64,000 bases of DNA from Maritimibacter alkaliphilus (GTDB lineage Bacteria > Pseudomonadota > Alphaproteobacteria > Rhodobacterales > Rhodobacteraceae): NCBI RefSeq assembly GCF_019801605.1, contig NZ_JAHVIT010000002.1, forward strand, positions 558,001-622,000, in the 5' to 3' direction. The number at the start of each line of letters is the position of its first letter. The stretch's first letter is position 1. Below, in pieces: positions 22,441 to 29,773 of the stretch. The position numbers were made by a program, and so were the translations under genes. The notes beneath the pieces were generated by a model, which saw only the letters and a list, made by a program, of their open reading frames with translations, was not told where the DNA came from and searched no databases.

Positions 22441-23255
22441 TGCCCAAGGACATGATCGCCGGCCGCACTGTCGGCTGGCGCGAATGGGGCACGCCCGGCG
22501 ACCGTCCCGCGCTGATGATCCACTGCGCGCTCGCTCATTCCGGCGCATGGGGCCCGGTGGCAGAGATGCTGACCGACAGGCTCTGGATGCGGGGCTTCGA
22601 CCTGCCGGGCCATGGCGGCACCGATCCCTGGGACGGCACCGGCACCTATCAGGAGGCCGCCCGCGACATCGCCATCCCCATGGCCGAGGAGATGGGGCAG
22701 GGCGCGCCCATCGACCTGATCGGGCATTCCTTCGGCGCGACCACTGCCCTGCGCCTCGCTGTGGACCGGCCTGACCTCGTGCGCAGCCTCGTTCTGGCAG
22801 AGCCGGTGTTCTTCACCCCCGCCTTCGCGGATGACCCCGCGCTCAAGACACGTCACGACCGGGAACAGACCCCCTATGCCGAGGCTGTCGCCTCCGGCGA
22901 TCCCGAGGCCGCGGCCAAGGCCTTCATGTCGGTCTGGGGGGGTGGCGTCAGCTGGGAGCTGCTGCCGGAGGAGATGCGCAAACAGTTCGTTGCGCAGATC
23001 CCCATGGTCGAGGCCTTTCGCGCCACCAACTACGGCGATCCCGCGGGCATGGTCTCGCGCAATACGCTGGCGGATGTCTCGGTGCCGGTGCTGCTGATCG
23101 ACGGCGGTGACAGCCCGATCTACATGAACGCGATCAACCGGGCCCTGGCGCGGCGGTTGCCGGATGCGCAGGTGATGACGGTGCCCGGCGCGCGGCATAT
23201 GGTCCCGATCACCCACCCCACCCCGGTGGCGCAGGCGATCCGCGAATTTCTCTGA
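22440..23255 (+). CDS. Alpha/beta hydrolase
   Basis: A 271-residue alpha/beta-hydrolase fold protein. GHSFG (residues 95-99) is the nucleophile elbow with Ser97; DLPGHGGTD is the usual strand-4 region; VPVLLIDGGDSPIY carries the acidic residue and PGARHMVPITHP the catalytic His. The start shares a base with the preceding isomerase stop (TGATG). An esterase, lactonase or C-C hydrolase acting in the same path as the isomerase is a reasonable inference, but no substrate is indicated. A strong hairpin follows the stop. Confidence 0.87.
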   Translation: MPKDMIAGRTVGWREWGTPGDRPALMIHCALAHSGAWGPVAEMLTDRLWMRGFDLPGHGGTDPWDGTGTYQEAARDIAIPMAEEMGQGAPIDLIGHSFGATTALRLAVDRPDLVRSLVLAEPVFFTPAFADDPALKTRHDREQTPYAEAVASGDPEAAAKAFMSVWGGGVSWELLPEEMRKQFVAQIPMVEAFRATNYGDPAGMVSRNTLADVSVPVLLIDGGDSPIYMNAINRALARRLPDAQVMTVPGARHMVPITHPTPVAQAIREFL

Positions 23256-23269
23256 CAGCAGGGCAAGAA

Positions 23270-23299
23270 GACAGGCCGGTCCCGCGGGGCCGGCCTGTC
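23270..23299. terminator. Bidirectional hairpin between the hydrolase and threonine aldolase genes
   Basis: A perfect 10-bp stem, GACAGGCCGG (23270-23279) and CCGGCCTGTC (23290-23299), with a further CCC/GGG pairing inside the loop, sits between convergent genes. The flanking U-tracts are short, so termination strength is uncertain. Confidence 0.65.
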
Positions 23300-23312
23300 G
23301 CCTTTCCGTGTC

Positions 23313-24362
23313 TCAGCCCTGCCGGGCGAGGTCGAGGTAGCGGTCGATATCCGCGTCCGTCAGCGCCCAGTCGGCGACGTAGCGCGCCATCAGGGGCTCC
23401 TCGTCCGGGCCGCTGTCGAGGTCGCCGTCATAGAAGGCATAGCGCGCGCCTTCGGCCTGAAGCTTGCGGTGCAGGCCACGCGGCAGCCAGGCAAAGAGCA
23501 TGTTGGCTTCGGGCTCATGCAGGAAGCGGGCGCCGGGGATGTCGCGAAGGCCCGTCGCCAGCCGGGCCATGGCGGCGTTCGACCGGCGCGCGAGGTCGAG
23601 CCAGAGGTCGTCCTCGAGGTAGGCCATCATCTGGGCCGAGAGGTAGCGGTGCTTGGAGAAGAGATGCGCCCCGCGCTTGCGGCGCAGCTCGAATTCCCAG
23701 GATTTCGCGGGATCGAAGATCACCACCGCCTCGACGCCCATGCAGCCGTTCTTGGTACCGCCGAAGGACACGGCGTCCACGCCCGCCTTCCACGTCATCT
23801 CGGCCGGGGTACAGCCGAGCGCAATCATCGCATTGGCAAACCGCGAGCCGTCGAGATGCACCTTGAGGCCGAAGTCCCGGGCCACGTCGCAGAGCGCGCG
23901 GGTCTCGTCCAGCGAATAGGCGCGGCCCTTCTCGGTCAGGTTGGTGATCGAGACCGGCCCGCGCTGCGGCCCGTGAACGCCGCGGCTTTCCTCCGCCGCG
24001 ATGGCGGTGCGCAGCGCCTCGGGGGCGATCTTGTCGGAGCCGGGCACGAGGGTCAGCTTGGCCGCGCCCATGTAGAACTCGGGCGCGTTGCACTCGTCCT
24101 CGTGGATATGGGCCACGGGCGAGCAGAAGGCGGTCTCCCACGGCTGGGTCAGCGTGGCGAGCGCCAGCGAGTTCGCGGCGGTCCCGGTGGCGACGAAGTG
24201 GACCATCGCCTCGGGCGCCTCGAAGACCTCGCGCACGCGCGCCTGCGCGGCGGCGGTCAGGTCGTCGGCGCCGTAGCTGGCGACATAGCCGGTGTTCGCG
24301 CGGGCCAGCCCGTCGAGGATCGCGGGGTGCACGGTGCCGGCGTTGTCGGAGGCAAAGAACAT
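23313..24362 (-). CDS. ltaE: Low-specificity L-threonine aldolase family, PLP-dependent
   Basis: A 349-residue fold-type I PLP enzyme. FASDNAGTVHPAIL is the N-terminal family signature, the PLP lysine is Lys204 in SFGGTKNG, and LKVHLDGSRFANA carries the cofactor-contacting Asp and Arg. It cleaves threonine, allo-threonine or related beta-hydroxy amino acids to glycine and an aldehyde. It starts one base after the end of the ycgN-like gene, so it is third in the ribF-ycgN-ltaE unit. Family assignment is firm; stereospecificity is not readable. Confidence 0.92.
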   Translation of the reverse strand: MFFASDNAGTVHPAILDGLARANTGYVASYGADDLTAAAQARVREVFEAPEAMVHFVATGTAANSLALATLTQPWETAFCSPVAHIHEDECNAPEFYMGAAKLTLVPGSDKIAPEALRTAIAAEESRGVHGPQRGPVSITNLTEKGRAYSLDETRALCDVARDFGLKVHLDGSRFANAMIALGCTPAEMTWKAGVDAVSFGGTKNGCMGVEAVVIFDPAKSWEFELRRKRGAHLFSKHRYLSAQMMAYLEDDLWLDLARRSNAAMARLATGLRDIPGARFLHEPEANMLFAWLPRGLHRKLQAEGARYAFYDGDLDSGPDEEPLMARYVADWALTDADIDRYLDLARQG

Positions 24363-24363
24363 G

Positions 24364-24837
24364 TCAGAGAGGTTCCTCTATGATGTAGTCCTCCCACTCG
24401 TCCTCATCGATCTCGAACTCGGACACGGTCATGCCCTGCACCGAGACGCCCGCGCGATGCACCGTGGCGGGATCGCCCGAGATCAGCGGGTGCCAGTCAT
24501 GGAGCGGCAGGCCCAGGTGCAGCAGCCGGTAGGCGCAGGTCTGGGGCATCCAGTAGAGGTTCTTCTCGATGTTCGAGGGGCGGAGCGTGATGCATTCCGG
24601 CACGAACTGGTGCCGGATCTCGTATTGGCTGCACAGGCAGGTGTCGTCGTCCAGCAGGCGGCAGGCGACGCGGGTCAGGGCGACCTCGCCGGTCTCCTCG
24701 TCCTCCAGCTTGTTCAGGCAGCACTTGCCGCAGCCATCGCAGAGCGCTTCCCATTCCTTCCGGGTCAGCTGCTTGAGGCTGTATTTCTCCCAGAACTTGG
24801 GGCGCAGGCCCTTCTTGCGCTCGATCGGGTCGGTCAT
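24364..24837 (-). CDS. YcgN-type cysteine-cluster protein
   Basis: A 157-residue member of the YcgN/UPF0260 family. CDGCGKCC at residues 33-40, with further Cys at the CLCSQY and PECITLRP segments, forms the presumed metal or Fe-S/zinc binding cluster. The N-terminal FWEKYSLKQLTRKEWEALC is typical of the family. Function is unknown. It overlaps the ribF stop by four bases (ATGA) and ends one base before ltaE, so all three are probably translated from one message. Confidence 0.88.
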   Translation of the reverse strand: MTDPIERKKGLRPKFWEKYSLKQLTRKEWEALCDGCGKCCLNKLEDEETGEVALTRVACRLLDDDTCLCSQYEIRHQFVPECITLRPSNIEKNLYWMPQTCAYRLLHLGLPLHDWHPLISGDPATVHRAGVSVQGMTVSEFEIDEDEWEDYIIEEPL

Positions 24838-25769
24838 AGGGCATCCAGAATGGCGCGGGCCTCGTCGCAGTCACGGTCCATCTGGGCGATCAGCGCATCG
24901 AGGCCATCGAACTTGAGTTCGGGGCGCAGGTAGTCGATCAGCGCGACGGAGAGCGTGGCGCCGTAGAGATCGCCGTGAAAGTCGAAGAAGTAGGTTTCGA
25001 GGTTCGGCTCCTGCCCGTTGAACATGGGCCGCATCCCGAGGGAGGCCGCGCCCTTGTACTGGCCCTTGTGGGGACCATCGAGCACATCGACCAGCACGGC
25101 GTAGACGCCGAACCTGGGTTGTTGCAGGCCGCGGATCCACATGTTCGCCGTGGGGAAGCCGAGGTCGCGACCGCGCTGGTCGCCGGTGACCACGGTGCCC
25201 TCGATCCGGTGCCAGTGGCCCAGCATCGCGGCGGCGTCGCGCGGGCGGCCTTCGGTCAGGGCCTCGCGGATCGCGGTGGAGGAGACATTGCCCGCCTCGC
25301 CGCGCAGCAGCGGCGCCACGGTGACGCCGAAGCCCATCTCGGCGCCGAAGGCCTGCAGGTCAGCGACGGAGCCGGCGCGGCCCTTGCCGAAGTGGAAATC
25401 GCCCCCCACCACGACGTGGCGCAGGCCGAGGCCAAGGATCACCTTCTCGGCAAACTCGCGCGGGCTGAGGGCGGCAAGGCCGGTGTTGAAATTGAGTTCA
25501 TAGAGCACGTCGACGCCCAGCTTCTGCAGGCGGTGCGCCCGGGCGGCGGCACTGGTCAGGCGGAAGGCGGGGGCATCGGGGGCGAAGAATTCGCGCGGGT
25601 GCGGTTCGAAGGTCAGCACGCCGAGGGGGGCGCCAATCTCGGCCGCGGCCGTGCGGGCAAGGTCGATCACCGACTGGTGGCCGAGATGTACGCCATCGAA
25701 ATTGCCGATGGCGACACAGGCACCGCGGTTTTCCGGGGCCACGAAGTGGTAATCACGCACGATCCTCAT
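24834..25769 (-). CDS. ribF: Bifunctional riboflavin kinase / FAD synthetase
   Basis: A 311-residue RibF. The N-terminal adenylyltransferase domain has GNFDGVHLGHQSVI with the GxFDGxHxGH nucleotidyl-transfer motif and FGKGRAGSVADL; the C-terminal flavokinase domain has RDLGFPTANMW and the metal-binding PTAN segment, ending in the FDFHGDLYG strand. It converts riboflavin to FMN and FAD, and FAD is needed by EtfAB, the GcvT-FAD enzyme, the GMC dehydrogenase and PyrK of this window. The ATG at 25769 is chosen because the domain begins there; the longer frame upstream runs through palindromic intergenic repeat DNA and was rejected. Confidence 0.96.
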   Translation of the reverse strand: MRIVRDYHFVAPENRGACVAIGNFDGVHLGHQSVIDLARTAAAEIGAPLGVLTFEPHPREFFAPDAPAFRLTSAAARAHRLQKLGVDVLYELNFNTGLAALSPREFAEKVILGLGLRHVVVGGDFHFGKGRAGSVADLQAFGAEMGFGVTVAPLLRGEAGNVSSTAIREALTEGRPRDAAAMLGHWHRIEGTVVTGDQRGRDLGFPTANMWIRGLQQPRFGVYAVLVDVLDGPHKGQYKGAASLGMRPMFNGQEPNLETYFFDFHGDLYGATLSVALIDYLRPELKFDGLDALIAQMDRDCDEARAILDAL

Positions 25770-25909
25770 GGGCCGAGGGTTAGCTCCGGCGTGCAGGGGG
25801 CGCAAGGGGACAAGCGCCTTCCGGCCGGCGGCGGACTGTGCGCGGGGCCACAGGGTAGGGGGCGGTGGTGCAGAACCGGGCTTTCTCTCGATTCCCGGCG
25901 GGGGGGCGC

Positions 25910-26070
25910 CCAAGAATTTTCGAGAATTCTTGGCAAAATTCTTCGAAGAATTTTGCGTGCAGGGCCTCACGTGGATCGTTCCGCTCAGGCGGCCCGCGGG
26001 TGGCGTGGCTTGGGTGCGGCTGGACCCGGAAAATTCGAATTTTCCGGTCCGGAATTCTCGAAAATTCCGG
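25910..26070. repeat. Palindrome mosaic, copy 1 (four AATT-centred hairpins)
   Basis: Four inverted repeats in a row lie between the maoC and ribF genes: 25910-25933 (arms CCAAGAATT/AATTCTTGG, 6-nt loop), 25933-25956 (perfect 24-bp palindrome, arm GCAAAATTCTTC), 26026-26047 (perfect 22-bp palindrome, arm CCGGAAAATTC) and 26049-26070 (arms CCGGAATT/AATTCCGG, 6-nt loop). The centres are AT-rich islands in GC-rich DNA. A second copy with the same order is at 41052-41198. The rest of the 386-bp intergenic stretch (25770-25909) shows no gene. Confidence 0.85.
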
Positions 26071-26097
26071 GTTTGAGGGCGCCGGTGCGCAGATGCG

Positions 26098-26124
26098 AAA
26101 ACGGGGCCCTGTGGAGGCCCCGTT
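26098..26124 (-). terminator. Rho-independent terminator of the maoC-like gene
   Basis: Read on the minus strand, a perfect 9-bp stem AACGGGGCC/GGCCCCGTT with a 7-nt loop is followed by TTC. It lies about 30 bp after the maoC stop. The stretch between stop and stem (26128-26150) has the ATGAGTATTT...AAGATGAA sequence (plus strand). Confidence 0.85.
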
Positions 26125-26155
26125 CTGCAGATGAGTATTTCGGGAAAGATGAAGG

Positions 26156-26596
26156 TCAGGCGGCGCGGGAGGGGGCCAGCACCATGCCCTCGCCGATCAG
26201 AACCTTCTTGCCGTCCACGAGGCAGCGGCAGTCGAGTTTCACCCGGCGCTTGGCGTGGTTGATCTCGAGCACCTCGACCTCGGCGCGGACGATGTCGCCG
26301 GGGCGCACCGGGGCGAGGAAGGTGAGCGACTGGTTCATGTAGATCGTGCCATGACCGGGCAGCTGTTCGCCGATGACGGCGGAGATCAGCCCCGCCGTCA
26401 GCATGCCGTGGGCGATGCGGCCGTGGAAGATCGACTGCTTCGCATATTCGTCGTCGAGGTGCACCGGGTTGTGGTCGCTTGAGACCTCGGCAAACATCTC
26501 GATGTCGCGGTCGGTCACCTGCTTCTCGAGGTGGCGCGTCATGCCGACTTCGAGGTCTTCGAGGTAGATCGTTCCGCGCGGGGCTTGATCGAACAT
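26156..26596 (-). CDS. MaoC-like (R)-specific enoyl-CoA hydratase family protein
   Basis: A 146-residue single hot-dog domain. EVSSDHNPVHLDDEYA holds the hydratase-2 motif with Asp41 and His46 as the catalytic pair, and the central helix HGRIAHGMLTAGLIS is typical. Such proteins hydrate trans-2-enoyl-CoA to (R)-3-hydroxyacyl-CoA, often feeding PHA synthesis or linking to fatty acid metabolism. The ATG at 26596 is selected by GGAGGG upstream; a longer frame would need a start in the intergenic region. No PHA gene is adjacent, so the pathway is not fixed. A terminator follows. Confidence 0.9.
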   Translation of the reverse strand: MFDQAPRGTIYLEDLEVGMTRHLEKQVTDRDIEMFAEVSSDHNPVHLDDEYAKQSIFHGRIAHGMLTAGLISAVIGEQLPGHGTIYMNQSLTFLAPVRPGDIVRAEVEVLEINHAKRRVKLDCRCLVDGKKVLIGEGMVLAPSRAA

Positions 26597-26698
26597 GGGA
26601 CCCTCCGTTGGGTTGGTCGGGTAATTTTGTGCTGTAGAATATCGTTGTTTCGGCAACTTAATTACCTCGCAGCCGCAGAAAGTCAAGGGGGGATGTGA

Positions 26699-27571
26699 TC
26701 AGCGCAACTTCCCGATCGCGAAGGTCGGGGCGGATTTTTCCTTTTCCAGGTAGTCATTTAGCGCGGTTTCGTCGGGCTGGACCTTGGTCAAGGTCTCTTT
26801 TGCCGCAAGGCCGCCGGTGATGAAGAGGGAATCGATCCCTTCGCCCATGGCCCCGAGAATGTCGGTGCGGATGCCGTCGCCGATGGCGATGATGCTGCTG
26901 TCCGGGATGTCCTTGCCGGTGGCCGCGAGGCGGCGGCGGGCGAGGTCATAGATCGGCGGATGGGGTTTGCCGAAGTAAAGGCTTTCTCCACCCATTTCGG
27001 TGTAGAGCTCGGCAATGGCGCCGGCACACCATTCCCGGGTCTCGCCGCGGTCGACCACGATGTCGGGGTTGGCGCAGAGCAGTTTGAGCCCCTTCTGCTT
27101 GGCCAGCAGAAGCTGCGGGCGCAGTTCGGAGGGATCGGCGTGGGGGTCGAAGGGGCCGGTGCAGACGATGCCCTCGGCGTCGTCCAGCGCGACCTTGGTG
27201 ACCTCGACCGGGTTCTCGATGATGTGCAGGGGCTCGAAGAAGGCGGTCTCTTCCGGCACGCCGATGTGGAACACCTTGGAGCCTACGGCGCCTTCGAACA
27301 TCGCCGCACGGGCACTGTCGCCGGAGGTGGTGATCGTGTCCCAGGCGTCGCTGGCGACACCGAACTGTTCGAGCTGGACCTCCACGCTGGCGCGCGGGCG
27401 GGGCGAGTTGGTGACGAGCACGACCGTGCCGCCGGCGGCGCGGTAGGCCTGCAATGCGGCGACCGCCTCGGGCAAGGCCTTCACGCCGTCGTGGACGCAC
27501 CCCCACAGGTCGACGAAGGCGGCGTCGTAGTTCGTGGAGATCTCGGCAAAGGAGGAGACGATGCGGGTCAT
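26699..27571 (-). CDS. HAD superfamily class IIA hydrolase (TIGR01459-like)
   Basis: A 290-residue HAD phosphatase with a class IIA cap. Motif I is DLWGCVHDG from Asp21; the usual DxD of class IIA is here DLW, a feature of the TIGR01459 subgroup, so the second Asp may be absent and catalytic activity is uncertain. VLVTNSPRP is motif II, and AIGDGIRTDILGAMGEGI carries motif IV with GDxxxxD. The ATG at 27571 follows GAGGA. Substrate unknown; NagD-like sugar phosphatases are the nearest characterised relatives. Confidence 0.85.
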   Translation of the reverse strand: MTRIVSSFAEISTNYDAAFVDLWGCVHDGVKALPEAVAALQAYRAAGGTVVLVTNSPRPRASVEVQLEQFGVASDAWDTITTSGDSARAAMFEGAVGSKVFHIGVPEETAFFEPLHIIENPVEVTKVALDDAEGIVCTGPFDPHADPSELRPQLLLAKQKGLKLLCANPDIVVDRGETREWCAGAIAELYTEMGGESLYFGKPHPPIYDLARRRLAATGKDIPDSSIIAIGDGIRTDILGAMGEGIDSLFITGGLAAKETLTKVQPDETALNDYLEKEKSAPTFAIGKLR

Positions 27572-27864
27572 GGGGTCCTCGCGGGGTTGAAGGGGGCGAT
27601 ATCGAAAGGGTTCGGCCTTGGTATGGCGTATCCATGCGGCAGGGGCCAGAGCCGGCTGCCTGCGGTGAAGCGGTGAAGGGAATTGCCACCGGACTGTCAT
27701 GTCGCTCGACGCGCCTGCGGATCCTCGTGACGCGGGTGCGGGCGTCTGCCCGATCGCGAGCCTGTGGCGGGCGGACGTCACCCCGGGGGTGCGACAGAAC
27801 GGCAGGGAACCGATGCCTCGTCGGACCGGTTGTTCCTGCAAAACGACCTGAGCAGGAGAAAAGG

Positions 27865-28224
27865 ATGCATTACGAAGTGACACAGACCTGGACTGCGACC
27901 GAGGCCGATCCGCTGCGCCTGCGCGCGGGGGACCCCATCGAACTGGAGGGCCCCGCGGATGAACGGGACGGGCATCGCTGGCTGCGCGTCCGGTCACGGA
28001 CGGGCGGCGCGGGCTGGGTGCCCGAGGCGCTGCCGATGCCGCGCGCCGGAGGCTACGTGGCCGCGGTGGACTACACGGCGCGGGAGCTCACCTGCCGCGC
28101 GGGCGAGCGCGTGCGGGCGCTACGCGAGGGCCACGGCTGGGCATGGTGCGAGAAAGAGGATGGCACGAGTGGCTGGGTGCCCCTCGGCCACCTGCGCGAG
28201 ACGAGGGCCTACAGGGCGCATTGA
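27865..28224 (+). CDS. Small protein of two tandem SH3-like domains
   Basis: A 119-residue protein. Two similar halves are visible: LRLRAGDPIELEG...RWLRVRSRTGGAGWVPE and LTCRAGERVRALREGHGWAWCEKEDGTSGWVP, each with the RAG turn, central W and the GWVP closing strand of bacterial/eukaryotic-like SH3 domains. There is no signal peptide. AGGAGAAAAGG directly precedes the ATG, a strong ribosome site. It is divergent from the HAD gene (293 bp apart). Such compact SH3 proteins probably bind peptide or protein ligands, but no target can be named. Confidence 0.75.
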   Translation: MHYEVTQTWTATEADPLRLRAGDPIELEGPADERDGHRWLRVRSRTGGAGWVPEALPMPRAGGYVAAVDYTARELTCRAGERVRALREGHGWAWCEKEDGTSGWVPLGHLRETRAYRAH

Positions 28225-28493
28225 GCGGCCAGGGACGATCCTGGCCGAGGTCTTCGTGCGAGGGCGCTGGCTGGGATCCCTGCGCGCCTGCCTATCGGGC
28301 TGCCGGGATGGCGTGTCGTCAGGGGAGCGCGCCAGGGCCGCAGTCTTGCTGCATGGTCACCTCAGAGGCCGGCCCCTGATCCCGGCTCGTGCACGACCAA
28401 GGAGCATCCGGGCAAGGGGCATCCGGGGCACTTGGGCGCAAGTATGGGCGTCAACCGCTCGTCTGGGCGTGGAGCGCATGCGTTCTGAATGCG

Positions 28494-28521
28494 AAGAGGG
28501 CACCCCGTGGGATGCCCTCTT
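28494..28521. terminator. Perfect hairpin in the intergenic region, possible terminator
   Basis: AAGAGGGCA (28494-28502) pairs with TGCCCTCTT (28513-28521). It lies 270 bp after the SH3 gene and 150 bp from the pyrophosphatase stop. No long U-tract follows, so the assignment is tentative. The rest of 28225-28669 has no gene I can support. Confidence 0.4.
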
Positions 28522-28669
28522 GTCTGATCTGAAAGTGGCCGGGCTGTGATCGCCACGGGTGGGTAAAGCCAAGGCAGCGCTAACTCAATCACATGGCCCC
28601 CACGCCCCAACCACATGGCGCGGGGGAGGCCGGTGCCGCTTGGCTTCACATCCCCGGTTACCGCGCCGC

Positions 28670-29590
28670 TCAGACTTTCAGCGACGGGATGATCTGCTTC
28701 TTGCGGCTCATGATACCGGGCAGCACCACGGTGTCGCCCTCGACGGTGGCGCCGAAGCTCTTCTCGGCCACGGTCTTCACGAGGTCATTGGGGACCATCA
28801 GGGTCGCTTCCTCGTTCAGGATGTCCACGACGAAGAGCAGCACCTGATCGACGCCATCCTCGGAGGCGACGGTCAGCATGGTTTCCATCAGGCTGTCCTT
28901 GCGGTCCAGCACGATCTTGGGCGCGGTGGTTTCCAGCACGGAAACGCGGAACTTGGTGCCGTCGACGGCATATTCCTTGCTGTCCATCCGCAGCAGTTCC
29001 GCATCGGAGAAGGCGGAGACGTCGGACTTGGCTTCGAACATCTCGGAGGCATAGGCCGAGAGGTCGAGGTTCAGCTCGGCCGCCAGTTTCACGGCCAGGT
29101 CCTTGTCCTGGTCGGTCGTGGTGGGGGAGCGGAATTCCAGCGTGTCGGACAGGATGCAGGACAGCATCAGGCCCTTGACCTGATCGGTCATCTTGGCGCG
29201 GTTTTCGCCCATCAGGTTGTACATGATGGTCGCGGTGCAGGCGAGCGGCTTGATCGTGATGTCGATCGGTGCCTTGGTCTCGATCCCGCCGGAGAGCTTG
29301 TGGTGGTCGATGATCTGGATGATCTCGGCCTCGTTGATCGCGTCGGGCAGTTCGGCCGGGTTGTTGGTGTCGACGATGACGACCTTGTCGTCCGCGCTGA
29401 TCTCCGAGATGATATCGGGCTTGTCGCAGTTCCACTTCTCGAGGACGAAGGCGGCCTCGGTGTTGGGTTCACCCAGCAGCTTGGCCTCCGCGGGGGTGCC
29501 TTTCACCTCGGAGAGGTACCACGCCCAGATCAGCGGCGAGCCGGTGGAATCGGTGTCGGGGGACTTGTGGCCAAAAACCTTGATCGTCAT
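28670..29590 (-). CDS. ppaC: Manganese-dependent inorganic pyrophosphatase (family II)
   Basis: A 306-residue DHH-family enzyme. His8, Asp12 and Asp14 in FGHKSPDTDS, Asp74 in VDTNN and the DHH triad at 95-97 (IIDHHKL) form the binuclear metal site; the C-terminal DHHA2 domain ends with GIMSRKKQIIPSL, which carries the Arg-Lys-Lys phosphate clamp. It hydrolyses pyrophosphate in the cytoplasm, pulling reactions such as those of PyrE and RibF. Family II enzymes occur alongside or instead of Ppa in marine alphaproteobacteria. A good promoter lies directly upstream. Confidence 0.95.
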   Translation of the reverse strand: MTIKVFGHKSPDTDSTGSPLIWAWYLSEVKGTPAEAKLLGEPNTEAAFVLEKWNCDKPDIISEISADDKVVIVDTNNPAELPDAINEAEIIQIIDHHKLSGGIETKAPIDITIKPLACTATIMYNLMGENRAKMTDQVKGLMLSCILSDTLEFRSPTTTDQDKDLAVKLAAELNLDLSAYASEMFEAKSDVSAFSDAELLRMDSKEYAVDGTKFRVSVLETTAPKIVLDRKDSLMETMLTVASEDGVDQVLLFVVDILNEEATLMVPNDLVKTVAEKSFGATVEGDTVVLPGIMSRKKQIIPSLKV

Positions 29591-29628
29591 GCAAAGATCC
29601 GTCGGTTGGAGATGTCTGTTGGGGCTGC

Positions 29629-29657
29629 CTTATAAGGCGCGGGCAGGGTGATGTCAC
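29629..29657 (-). promoter_or_regulatory. Promoter of ppaC
   Basis: On the minus strand GTGACA (29657-29652), a 17-bp spacer and TATAAG (29634-29629). The -10 lies within a perfect 12-bp palindrome GCCTTATAAGGC (29627-29638), which may also be a regulator site. Confidence 0.6.
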
Positions 29658-29773
29658 CCGCCGCCAGCCCCGCCCGGGCGGGGCGTGCCGCGGCGCAGCG
29701 TCTCAGCCCGGTGTCCGCGCCGTCCGCGCCCGTCTCAGGTCCGTTTCACTCCCGGCTCCGTCCCGCCTCCGTC

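Noticed and set aside
25770-26155. Extra coding region between ribF and maoC
   Set aside because: Open frames there run through palindromes, have no ribosome sites and no family features.
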